Assembly (NCBI GenBank): GCA_030017815.1
Contig: JASEGX010000114.1
Location: forward strand, 1-7,626
Direction of reading: 5' to 3'
Origin: Thermodesulfobacteriota bacterium
GTDB lineage: Bacteria > Desulfobacterota > QYQD01
DNA length: 7,626 nucleotides
Below the pieces are notes generated by a model that was given only the letters and a program-made list of their open reading frames with translations, had not been told where the DNA came from and did no database searches. Below, piece by piece: positions 1 to 5,333 of the stretch (its first letter is position 1; each line of letters opens with the position of its first letter). The translations under genes and the position numbers were made by a program.

Positions 1-1408
1 GGACACGCAGACCTTCCTCTCCCTTGACGCTTAGTTTATTGGCCTGGTAATAAAAATGAGCAGCCGAATCATAAATACCCAACTCCCGAAAGGCGCCGGC
101 TAAATAATAGAAAAAAGCGCCGTCCTTTAACCCGGTTATTATTTTATCGTTCTTACGATAGGCATTAATGATCTCTGCATATTGCCGGCGGGAAAGAAGG
201 TCTCTGGCCTGACTGGAAAGCGCTTCCTGGCCTACATCCAGGACTGAAGCCAGATACGCGGACTGAGGGTATCTTTCTATGAAACGCTGTACCCAGCCTA
301 TACTCTCTGCCGTATTTCCAGCTTCATAGTAACTTAACGCCAGCCGGGCCATGGCCTCTTCCGCTAACGGGTATTTCTGAAGTTTTTCTATCAAATCAAG
401 ATAAGGACGGGTATCAAACGACACCTTCTCTCCTTGCATTGTTTTATCCGGCCATTTTATCCGTTCGATCAGCCGGTAGCGGGCCAGGACTGCGCCCTCA
501 CTCTGAGGATAGAAGTTGGTCAAAAAGGTATAAAGCTTTATGGCTTCCTGAATTTTCCCCTCTATTTCGTAGGCCTCGGCTATCTTATAAATGGCCAGAT
601 CATTTTTATCATCATTCGGAGTTATATTTATATAACGGAGAAAATCGGCACGGGCCGGGGCGTACTGTCTGGCGGCCAGTTCAACCTCTCCCCTGAAGAA
701 TAAAACCACCGGCCAGCGCTGATGGGCATCAGGCCAAAACTTCAGTAGCTTCTCCAAATTCTGTGCCGCCTGTTCATAAGACTTTTTGTGGATATAGACC
801 TCAATTAGTCCTAAATATGCCTCGCCTATTATCTTGCTCTGGGGGAATTTTGATATAACTTTCTGGAACTCTCCTTCAGCCTTGTCCAACTGCCGGGCTG
901 AGAGGCATATTTTCCCCTGGTAAAAAAGGGCATAAGGGATATAGGGCGTGTTCTTATAGTTTTTGCCGACCAGGTTAAAATAAGCTAATGCCTCATAATC
1001 ATAACCCATTTCCTGATAAAGCCGGCCTAGTTGGAGATAGGCCCTGGGGACCTCGGCAGAATACGGATACTTGTGTATAGCCGTCTGGTAAGCTTCGATG
1101 ATAGAACGAAAATGGGAAGCCAGGTTCGGTCTATACTTGTAGAAATAACAATCTGCGAGGAGAAAATAAGCCTTTTCTGCCGAATCGCCGTACTTGCCGT
1201 TCTCAATAACCTTCTCATAAACGGATATGGCCTCATCATAGTAGCCTTGCTGAAAATTGATTGCCGCCTTTTCCCAAATCTCCGTCAGATGTGACGGAAC
1301 TTTTTCTTTTCCCTGGGCTTGGGCCTGTCCGACGGGCCCGCCGGCTATGGATACCCAGGCCGCCAGAAGAAAAACAAAAATCGATCTATTTACCCTTCTG
1401 GGTTTCAT
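1..1408 (-). CDS. Secreted tetratricopeptide-repeat protein, C-terminus beyond left edge
   Basis: The frame is open from ATG at 1408 to the left edge (469 codons, no stop), so this is the N-terminal part of a longer protein. Residues 1-31 look like a Sec signal peptide: basic start (MKPRRVNR), hydrophobic core about 10-26 (IFVFLLAAWVSIAGG), then a small-residue end (GQAQAQ) where cleavage would fit. The rest is alpha-helical TPR-like repeats, e.g. around 47-70 (A..F.QG.YDEAI..YEKVI), 122-150, 158-188, 193-225, 235-262, 270-300 and 350-382, often ending in the typical 'Y/FPxS' turn (YPYS, FPQS, YPQS twice). It is therefore probably a periplasmic or envelope-anchored scaffold; the partner is unknown. 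The nearby ATG at 1412 hits a stop within nine codons, so 1408 is the start; a weak GAGAG lies 5' of it. It follows the response regulator on the same strand and has its own sigma-54-like promoter. YbgF/BamD-like roles are possible but not shown. Confidence 0.88.
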   Translation of the reverse strand, partial: MKPRRVNRSIFVFLLAAWVSIAGGPVGQAQAQGKEKVPSHLTEIWEKAAINFQQGYYDEAISVYEKVIENGKYGDSAEKAYFLLADCYFYKYRPNLASHFRSIIEAYQTAIHKYPYSAEVPRAYLQLGRLYQEMGYDYEALAYFNLVGKNYKNTPYIPYALFYQGKICLSARQLDKAEGEFQKVISKFPQSKIIGEAYLGLIEVYIHKKSYEQAAQNLEKLLKFWPDAHQRWPVVLFFRGEVELAARQYAPARADFLRYINITPNDDKNDLAIYKIAEAYEIEGKIQEAIKLYTFLTNFYPQSEGAVLARYRLIERIKWPDKTMQGEKVSFDTRPYLDLIEKLQKYPLAEEAMARLALSYYEAGNTAESIGWVQRFIERYPQSAYLASVLDVGQEALSSQARDLLSRRQYAEIINAYRKNDKIITGLKDGAFFYYLAGAFRELGIYDSAAHFYYQANKLSVKGEEGLRV

Positions 1409-1463
1409 ACATACTCTCGGTTCTCTAAAAAATAAATAGACTAGACACCCTGCCAAAGGAGAG

Positions 1464-1479
1464 AGCAAGGAGTATGCCA
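1464..1479 (-). promoter_or_regulatory. Sigma-54 (-24/-12) promoter for the TPR gene
   Basis: On the minus strand the sequence reads TGGCATACTCCTTGCT. Against the sigma-54 consensus TGGCACR-N4-TTGCW it differs only at the sixth base (T for C). The invariant GG and GC are separated by the required 10 bp. The predicted transcription start is near 1453, giving a leader of about 45 nt before the ATG at 1408. The next gene upstream encodes a sigma-54-dependent activator, which makes the match more credible than by sequence alone. Not proven experimentally. Confidence 0.72.
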
Positions 1480-1501
1480 CAAGTGGTCAAGACGGGACTT
1501 A

Positions 1502-1534
1502 TCTCGTATATACAAATAGTTACGTATGTAGAGA
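1502..1534. promoter_or_regulatory. Imperfect dyad upstream of the sigma-54 promoter
   Basis: The left arm TCTCGTATATAC (1502-1513) and right arm GTATGTAGAGA (1524-1534) pair with one bulged base and one mismatch. Relative to the predicted start at 1453 it covers about -49 to -81, on the edge of the range for an activator or IHF-like site. It could be an operator or merely an AT-rich bendable segment. Confidence 0.3.
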
Positions 1535-1544
1535 TTATCAGACG

Positions 1545-1559
1545 CCCACCCTCAGTGGG
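1545..1559. promoter_or_regulatory. Candidate enhancer dyad CCCAC-N5-GTGGG
   Basis: A perfect 5-5-5 inverted repeat (CCCAC, loop CCTCA, GTGGG) centred about 100 bp upstream of the predicted sigma-54 start. The geometry resembles NtrC-type upstream activating sites such as TGCAC-N5-GTGCA. The position suits binding of the Fis-type helix-turn-helix of the adjacent response regulator. It could alternatively be an ordinary short hairpin. Confidence 0.35.
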
Positions 1560-1630
1560 TAAGGCCAGGGGAGGTTAGCGAACGAAAAAACTCTTTTATT
1601 ACAATGTATTAACGAATAAGGGAGCAATAG

Positions 1631-1684
1631 AAGACGCCAATGTCTTTTGTCAAGAAAGGGCTATGTAGTCAATTTTTTGACAAA
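1631..1684. repeat. Inverted repeats just downstream of the response regulator stop
   Basis: Two dyads sit together: AAGAC-N6-GTCTT (1631-1646) and TTTGTCAA (1646-1653) paired with TTGACAAA (1677-1684). The second begins four bases beyond the stop codon of the response regulator, and includes an alternative 5-bp stem GTCAA/TTGAC at 1669-1682. On the minus-strand transcript these could form stems and end or stabilise the regulator mRNA. There is no GC-rich stem followed by a clean U-tract, so a classical intrinsic terminator is not supported. The far dyad could also be a distal activator site for the TPR promoter. Confidence 0.3.
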
Positions 1685-1687
1685 TGC

Positions 1688-3094
1688 TCAATTATCCATG
1701 GGATTGGCAGGCTTCATTAGTTTTTGCTTTTTCATCTTCTCAATAAGAGTCGTCCGGTTGAGATTGAGCAATTGTGCGGCCTTATTTTTTACCCAGCCAG
1801 CCCGATCTAATGCCTGCAGGATTAGATTCTTTTCAAACTCGTTAACGGCAGCATGCAGGTAAAGGCCTTCTTCAGGAAGAGCATTATGTTGTTGTGGTTG
1901 GGCAGTATCCTTCTTACGATGGGCCAGTAATCTTTCCGGTAAGTCGCGTATGGTGATCTTATCATCATTGGCAAGTATGATCAGTCGCTCAATCATGTTT
2001 TCCAGCTCGCGAACGTTTCCCGGCCAGTCATAAGACATGAAGCATTGCATGACCTCTTTAGAAATAGATTTTATATTTTTCTTCTTACTCTTGTTAAATT
2101 TTTCCAGGAAATGATGCACCAGAAGAGGAATATCACCGGCGCGTTCTCTCAAGGGCGGGACATGGATAGGAATAACATTAAGCCGATAATAAAGATCTTC
2201 CCTGAATCGCCCGTTTTCCACGGCCTCTTCCAGATTTTTATTGGTGGCGGCGATGACCCGGATATCTGTTTTAATGGTTTTGGTTCCTCCGATACGTTCA
2301 AACTGGTGGCCTTGCAGGACGCGCAAGATTTTTACCTGGAGGTTGGGGCTCATATCGCCTATTTCGTCCAGAAAAATAGTCCCGTTATGGGCCAGTTCAA
2401 AGCGCCCGATACGCGTGCGAATGGCATGTGTAAAAGCGCCTTTTTCATGGCCAAATAACTCGCTCTCCAGCAGCTCTTCCGGGATAGCGCCACAGTTGAC
2501 CGGGATAAACGGCTTATCCCGGCGATCGCTTTGGTAATGAATGGCATGCGCAATCAATTCTTTCCCGGTCCCGCTCTCTCCCATTATCAGGACCGTGCTG
2601 TCCGTCTGGGCCACCTTATCAATAAGGCGGAAAACCTCACAGATCTTTTCACTGTCTCCAACGATATTTTCGTAAGCGTATCTGGTAGTAAGTTGTTTTT
2701 TTAGAGTGGTATTCTCCCGTTTTAAGTTCCGGTAATCAAGAGCCCTTTCAATACCCACCAGTATCTCTTCCGATTTGACCGGCTTGGTCAGATAATCAAA
2801 GGCGCCTAATCGAATGGCCTCAACCGCGTTTTTGATAGTGCCGTAACCGGTGATGATAATACACATAGACTCCGGTGAATTTTCAGTAATATATTTCAGC
2901 AGTTCCATGCCATCCTTTTTGGGCATAGCCAGATCTGTCAAAATTATGTCATAAAAGTTGTCATTAATCTTAGCGACGGCTATTGCCCCGTCAGACGCAG
3001 TATCCACGGTATAGCCGTTAGACCGCAAAATTTCAGCAATGCCGTTTAAAACAGCCGGGGAATCATCTACAACGAGAATCGTCTCATTTCCCAT
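1688..3094 (-). CDS. Sigma-54-dependent response regulator (REC-AAA+-Fis, NtrC/AtoC type)
   Basis: This 468-residue two-component regulator should activate sigma-54 RNA polymerase after phosphorylation by an unseen histidine kinase. Receiver domain about 4-120: acidic pocket D10/D11, phosphoacceptor D54 (ILTDLAMP), T82 and K104 (YLTKP). AAA+ domain about 142-375: Walker A GESGTGKE at 172-179, sigma-54 contact loop GAFTHA at 219-224, Walker B GTIFLDE at 238-244, putative arginine-finger region REDLYYRL at 298-305, sensor II GNVREL at 359-364. A Fis-type helix-turn-helix lies about 415-455 (AAQLLNLNRTTLIEKM). The length is usual for the family. I start at ATG 3094 because AAAGGGG lies six bases upstream and the domain begins at once; an upstream GTG at 3148 would add 18 residues read from a repeat element. 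The histidine in GAFTHA replaces the usual glycine. The TPR gene downstream with a sigma-54-like promoter is a likely target. The specific signal is unknown. Confidence 0.96.
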   Translation of the reverse strand: MGNETILVVDDSPAVLNGIAEILRSNGYTVDTASDGAIAVAKINDNFYDIILTDLAMPKKDGMELLKYITENSPESMCIIITGYGTIKNAVEAIRLGAFDYLTKPVKSEEILVGIERALDYRNLKRENTTLKKQLTTRYAYENIVGDSEKICEVFRLIDKVAQTDSTVLIMGESGTGKELIAHAIHYQSDRRDKPFIPVNCGAIPEELLESELFGHEKGAFTHAIRTRIGRFELAHNGTIFLDEIGDMSPNLQVKILRVLQGHQFERIGGTKTIKTDIRVIAATNKNLEEAVENGRFREDLYYRLNVIPIHVPPLRERAGDIPLLVHHFLEKFNKSKKKNIKSISKEVMQCFMSYDWPGNVRELENMIERLIILANDDKITIRDLPERLLAHRKKDTAQPQQHNALPEEGLYLHAAVNEFEKNLILQALDRAGWVKNKAAQLLNLNRTTLIEKMKKQKLMKPANPMDN

Positions 3095-3130
3095 AATTAA
3101 CCCCTTTTTATAATTACGTATTGTCAAAAG

Positions 3131-3188
3131 ATTAACCACAGAGGACACAGAAAATTTCTCTGTGCACGCTGTGGCCTCTGTGGTTAAT
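3131..3188. repeat. Small palindromic element of the ACCACAGAGG type
   Basis: A perfect 14-bp terminal inverted repeat, ATTAACCACAGAGG (3131-3144) and CCTCTGTGGTTAAT (3175-3188), continues inward as ACACAG against CTGTGG (5 of 6), so the 58-bp unit can fold into one long hairpin. An alternative inner stem is CACAGA/TCTGTG (3146-3151 with 3159-3164). I remember 'taaccacagaggacacagag' repeats as dispersed intergenic elements in many bacterial genomes; no search was run. It lies in the predicted 5' leader of the response regulator, 36 bp before its ATG. No transposase is nearby, so it would be a non-autonomous REP/MITE-like element. Confidence 0.75.
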
Positions 3189-3250
3189 AGCTAACCGTCA
3201 AAAATGCTTATACTAGTCAACCCGCCTGACTTAACTAGCCGGGCTAAGGA

Positions 3251-3280
3251 GTTATATATCAAGTGGTTAACGGGTGTCAA
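3251..3280 (-). promoter_or_regulatory. Candidate sigma-70 promoter of the response regulator
   Basis: On the minus strand a consensus -35 TTGACA (3280-3275) is followed after 18 bp by TATAAC (3256-3251), or after 16 bp by TATATA. Transcription would start near 3245 and give a leader of about 150 nt that includes the 3131-3188 palindrome. A second consensus TTGACA at 3342-3337 has a poorer partner, TATTTA, 17 bp on. No sigma-54-like site was seen here, so autoactivation through sigma-54 is not indicated. Confidence 0.5.
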
Positions 3281-3386
3281 TTATTTTATCATTCATTGTA
3301 GAAAATTACATAATAAATACCCTGGTTGTCATTAAGTGTCAATTATCCGTACATAACATAACGACAAAATATAGACCATGAGTATC

Positions 3387-3415
3387 TTTTCACTTGCAGT
3401 TAATACCTGTATAAA
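3387..3415 (+). promoter_or_regulatory. Possible plus-strand promoter toward the aminotransferase
   Basis: TTTTCA (3387-3392) and TATAAA (3410-3415) are 17 bp apart, a fair sigma-70 match. Transcription from near 3422 would include the 3495-3643 palindromic element in a leader of about 290 nt before the TTG start at 3709. The AT-rich setting makes chance matches likely. Confidence 0.3.
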
Positions 3416-3494
3416 TTAAAGTGCACCGGCAGATGTCATTTGCAGCGCCAAGCTATAAAAGAGGGAGTGGCAACGACTTGGTGTGCGTCCTTTT

Positions 3495-3643
3495 AAATTC
3501 GAAATCCGAAGCACGAAATTCGAAACAATATCGAATCACCGAAATGAGAAATTCAAAACGAATTAGCTCCGCCGCAGTTTGGGACATTCTTAGATTTGAA
3601 AATTCGAATTTGTTTCGAGTTTCGATATTCGAATTTCGGATTT
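3495..3643. repeat. Palindromic element built from CGAAATTCGAA-like units
   Basis: Two 42-bp arms, 3495-3536 and the reverse complement of 3602-3643, align without gaps with 34 of 42 identities. Each arm is itself a string of TTCGAA/TCCGAA half-palindromes, e.g. AAATTCGAAATCCGAA on the left and AAATCCGAAATTCGAA on the right. The 65-bp centre (3537-3601) includes a GC-richer segment (gctccgccgcag). I recall such 'gaaattcgaa' arrays as dispersed intergenic repeats in several uncultured and deltaproteobacterial genomes. There is no transposase. It probably is a non-autonomous hairpin repeat in the leader of the aminotransferase gene. Confidence 0.7.
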
Positions 3644-3663
3644 GGGGGATCTAAAATAAAGAA

Positions 3664-3676
3664 CCTTTAATAAAGG
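3664..3676. promoter_or_regulatory. Short perfect palindrome CCTTTA-A-TAAAGG
   Basis: A 13-bp dyad lies 33 bp before the TTG start of the aminotransferase. It could be an operator or a small mRNA hairpin. Nothing else supports a specific role. Confidence 0.25.
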
Positions 3677-3696
3677 CCATCAACTAACTGAAGTAC

Positions 3697-3711
3697 AAGG
3701 GGTGAAATTTG
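3697..3711 (+). promoter_or_regulatory. Ribosome binding site fixing a TTG start
   Basis: AAGGGGTG (3697-3704) is a near-complete Shine-Dalgarno sequence, four bases before TTG at 3709-3711. It decides for the rare start codon: no in-frame ATG or GTG lies close upstream, and the next in-frame ATG would remove the conserved start of the protein. Confidence 0.75.
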
Positions 3712-4830
3712 AACTTCGTTGACTTAAAGCGCCAGTATTTGGCCTACAAAGAAGAAATTGACCAGGCCATAGCCGCGGTTTTGAACTCGGCCCGGTTCAT
3801 AATGGGGCCGGAGATAAAAGAACTGGAAGAACAGCTTGCCGCCTATGTAGGGGTGAAGCACGCCATCGGTGTCAGTTCCGGGACTGATGCCTTGCTTTTA
3901 GCCCTTATGGCTTACGATATAACGCCAGGGGACGAAATTATAACTACCCCCTTTAGCTTTATTGCCACAGCCGAGGTCATCTCCCTGTTAAAGGCCAAAC
4001 CGGTCTTTGCAGACATCGAAGACAGCACCTACAACCTTGACCCCGCGAAAATAGCCGCGATAATAGAAGAGAAGAAGAAAGCAGAAGAATTCAGGATTAA
4101 GGGTATTATAGCCGTAAGCCTGTATGGTCAATGTGCAGATTTTGACGCCTTAAATTCTATAGCCCAAAAACATGGTCTTTTTGTCTTAGAGGACGCCTGT
4201 CAATCCTTTGGCGCAACCTATAAGGACAGGCGATCCTGTTCCCTTACTGACGTGGCGGCCACATCATTTTTTCCTTCAAAACCACTGGGCTGCTATGGCG
4301 ATGGGGGGATGGTGTTTACCAGTGATGATTCCTTAGCCGGGAAGGTGCGTCACCTGCGCGAACACGGTTCTCAGAAAAGATATGAGCACAAGTATGTCGG
4401 GTTAAACAGCCGCCTGGACACCATTCAGGCGGCTGTTTTGATTGCTAAGTTCAGGCACTTTGAAGATGAGCTTATTTTGAGGCAGAAATGCGGGGCGTAC
4501 TACACGGAAAAATTAAAGGACCTCCAACCAACGGTAATCCCACCCGCCATCTTGGCGCATAATAAAAGCGTCTATGCCCAATATTCCATCCGGGTAAAAA
4601 GACGTGACCATCTGGCTGAGTCGCTCAAGAAAGATGGTATCCCCACCGCTATCCACTATCCAAAACCCCTGCACCTGCAGGCAGCCCTCGATTATCTGGG
4701 ACACCGTCCGGGAGATTTCCCTGTCTCTGAAGCCGTGGCCGGGGGAATACTATCCCTTCCTATGCATCCTTTTCTTACGGAAGACGAGCAATCCTTTATT
4801 GTGGACAGGATCGCCTCAGCATTGGCTTAG
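3709..4830 (+). CDS. DegT/DnrJ/EryC1 sugar-nucleotide aminotransferase, WbpE-like
   Basis: This 373-residue fold-type I PLP enzyme closely resembles what I remember of WbpE/WlbC, which use glutamate to aminate the 3-keto group of UDP-2-acetamido-2-deoxy-ribo-hexuluronate, making UDP-GlcNAc(3NH2)A for O-antigen and other glycans. Visible landmarks: N-terminal 'FVDLKRQY'; phosphate-binding SSGTDAL at 56-62; 'VSLYGQCADFDA' at 136-147; cofactor-binding EDACQSFGA at 161-169; Schiff-base lysine K191 in FFPSKPLGCYGDGG; GLNSRLDTIQAAVL at 231-244; and AIHYPKPLHLQ at 314-324. The length is normal. Start is TTG, supported by a strong Shine-Dalgarno sequence and the family N-terminus. It stands alone, without sugar dehydrogenase, acetyltransferase or glycosyltransferase genes in the window, and converges with minus-strand genes at its 3' end. 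The exact substrate is inferred; other sugar C3 or C4 aminotransferases of the family are possible. Confidence 0.93.
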   Translation: MNFVDLKRQYLAYKEEIDQAIAAVLNSARFIMGPEIKELEEQLAAYVGVKHAIGVSSGTDALLLALMAYDITPGDEIITTPFSFIATAEVISLLKAKPVFADIEDSTYNLDPAKIAAIIEEKKKAEEFRIKGIIAVSLYGQCADFDALNSIAQKHGLFVLEDACQSFGATYKDRRSCSLTDVAATSFFPSKPLGCYGDGGMVFTSDDSLAGKVRHLREHGSQKRYEHKYVGLNSRLDTIQAAVLIAKFRHFEDELILRQKCGAYYTEKLKDLQPTVIPPAILAHNKSVYAQYSIRVKRRDHLAESLKKDGIPTAIHYPKPLHLQAALDYLGHRPGDFPVSEAVAGGILSLPMHPFLTEDEQSFIVDRIASALA

Positions 4831-4938
4831 TTACCTTTTAACGGCCAAGAGGTTCCTAACACAGATATAGGCTAATACCGGCCATCCGGCGATAACTGCA
4901 ATCCAGAGCAGTAAACCGAGAAACCCCAGTCCACACAT
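4831..4938 (-). CDS. Possible 35-residue single-pass membrane protein
   Basis: An ATG at 4938 opens a 35-codon frame ending in TAA at 4831-4833, directly beside the TAG of the convergent aminotransferase with no gap. Residues 3-26 are strongly hydrophobic (GLGFLGLLLWIAV then IAGWPVLAYIC), followed by a basic tail (VRNLLAVKR), so one transmembrane helix with the C-terminus in the cytoplasm is predicted. It starts 25 bp after the stop of the SAP-like gene on the same strand. Against it: no Shine-Dalgarno sequence is visible, and such a short frame can occur by chance. A TTGACA at 4977-4972 with AATAGT 17 bp on could serve a nearly leaderless transcript. I do not recognise the protein and assign no function. 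Confidence 0.45.
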   Translation of the reverse strand: MCGLGFLGLLLWIAVIAGWPVLAYICVRNLLAVKR

Positions 4939-4963
4939 GGTTACGGATCACTATTTCGTCTAG

Positions 4964-5266
4964 TTACGCTATTGTCAAGCAGGCAAAACGCCAGTAGCAA
5001 TCAGCCTGATCGCAATATACGATAGCCGTGCCGAAACAATCAAAATTGCCTTCCGCGCGCTGGATGGCCCTGACGGCGTCTGCAAGCGTGAGGTCCTCGA
5101 TAGAGATGTTCAAATCTTTGGCCCTTTTTGTCGCCATAGCCTTGGCCTTCGCCGTAACGCCGGCCCCTCCTTGCTTCACTGCCGCTGGGGCCTTTGGCTT
5201 TTGGGCCTTCGCCGCCGACCCTACCTTAGCCTTTACCGCCGCCTCTTTTTTAGCTTTTGCCACCAT
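4964..5266 (-). CDS. Small Ala/Lys-rich protein with SAP-like, four-cysteine C-terminus
   Basis: The 100-residue protein has two parts. Residues 1-50 are rich in alanine and lysine (about 17 A and 13 K; e.g. MVAKAKKEAAVKAKVG), like histone-H1-type tails that bind DNA nonspecifically. Residues 48-75 (RAKDLNISIEDLTLADAVRA...) fit a SAP or Rho-N-like helix-turn-helix, ending in RAIQRAEGN. Residues 77-96 hold C77, C85, C90 and C96 (C-x7-C-x4-C-x5-C) with 'CFGTA', 'CDQADC' and 'WR', a pattern I recall from SAP-domain proteins of deltaproteobacteria and which may bind zinc. A role in nucleoid or nucleic-acid binding is inferred, not shown. GGGAGG lies ten bases before ATG 5266, and a good sigma-70 promoter precedes it. 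It is divergent from the Usp gene; the 35-residue ORF follows on the same strand. Confidence 0.85.
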   Translation of the reverse strand: MVAKAKKEAAVKAKVGSAAKAQKPKAPAAVKQGGAGVTAKAKAMATKRAKDLNISIEDLTLADAVRAIQRAEGNFDCFGTAIVYCDQADCYWRFACLTIA

Positions 5267-5304
5267 AGTTAAATAACCTCCCTGTTTTTAAATGGTCATA
5301 AAAA

Positions 5305-5333
5305 ATCATACGATTATTCTTATTCGTTGACAA
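5305..5333 (-). promoter_or_regulatory. Sigma-70 promoter of the SAP-like gene
   Basis: On the minus strand TTGTCA (5333-5328, 5 of 6 consensus) is followed after exactly 17 bp by TATGAT (5310-5305, 5 of 6). The start would be near 5298, about 32 nt before the ATG at 5266, with the GGGAGG site between. It overlaps the plus-strand -35 at 5327-5332. Confidence 0.62.

Larger units (their letters stand above)
3189..3494. other. Gene-free AT-rich stretch upstream of the response regulator
   Basis: This part of the 614-bp gap between the response regulator and the aminotransferase holds no convincing gene. It contains a direct repeat GTGTCAATTAT at 3274-3284 and 3336-3346, each supplying a TTGACA -35 on the minus strand, and a plus-strand promoter-like pair at 3387-3415. 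The rest shows no clear structure to me. Confidence 0.6.

Noticed and set aside
434..1439. Plus-strand and minus-strand frames of 60-89 codons in this part
   Set aside because: They are shadows of the long TPR frame or extend from it; none has a domain, a signal or a good start site.
1624..1653. Sigma-70 promoter toward the TPR gene (TTGACA at 1653-1648)
   Set aside because: The -35 is perfect but the best -10 (TATTGC at 18 bp) is poor, and the sigma-54 site is nearer and stronger.
2045..2553. Frames of 64-137 codons opposite or beside the response regulator
   Set aside because: They lie wholly within the AAA+ coding region, whose frame carries all conserved motifs.
3095..3148. GTG-started N-terminal extension of the response regulator
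   Set aside because: These 18 codons partly lie in the inverted-repeat element; ATG 3094 has a strong ribosome site and begins the receiver domain directly.
3204..3335. 43-codon plus-strand frame beginning MLILVNPPDL
   Set aside because: The start resembles B12-binding radical SAM proteins, but it stops soon, has no Shine-Dalgarno sequence, no further motif, and overlaps the likely minus-strand promoter.
3468..3481. Sigma-54-like TGGCAACGACTTGG on the plus strand
   Set aside because: The -24 and -12 elements are one base too close and the -12 GC is missing.
3421..3654. 77-codon plus-strand frame with NSKSEARNSK and FEFRIW-like text
   Set aside because: It is a translation of the 3495-3643 palindromic repeat; the low-complexity text matches the repeat units and there is no ribosome site or recognised domain.
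4869..4912. Short dyads CCGG-N4-CCGG and CTGC-N8-GCAG as a terminator between convergent genes
   Set aside because: Stems are only four bp, no U-tract follows in either direction, and the area is covered by the 35-codon frame.
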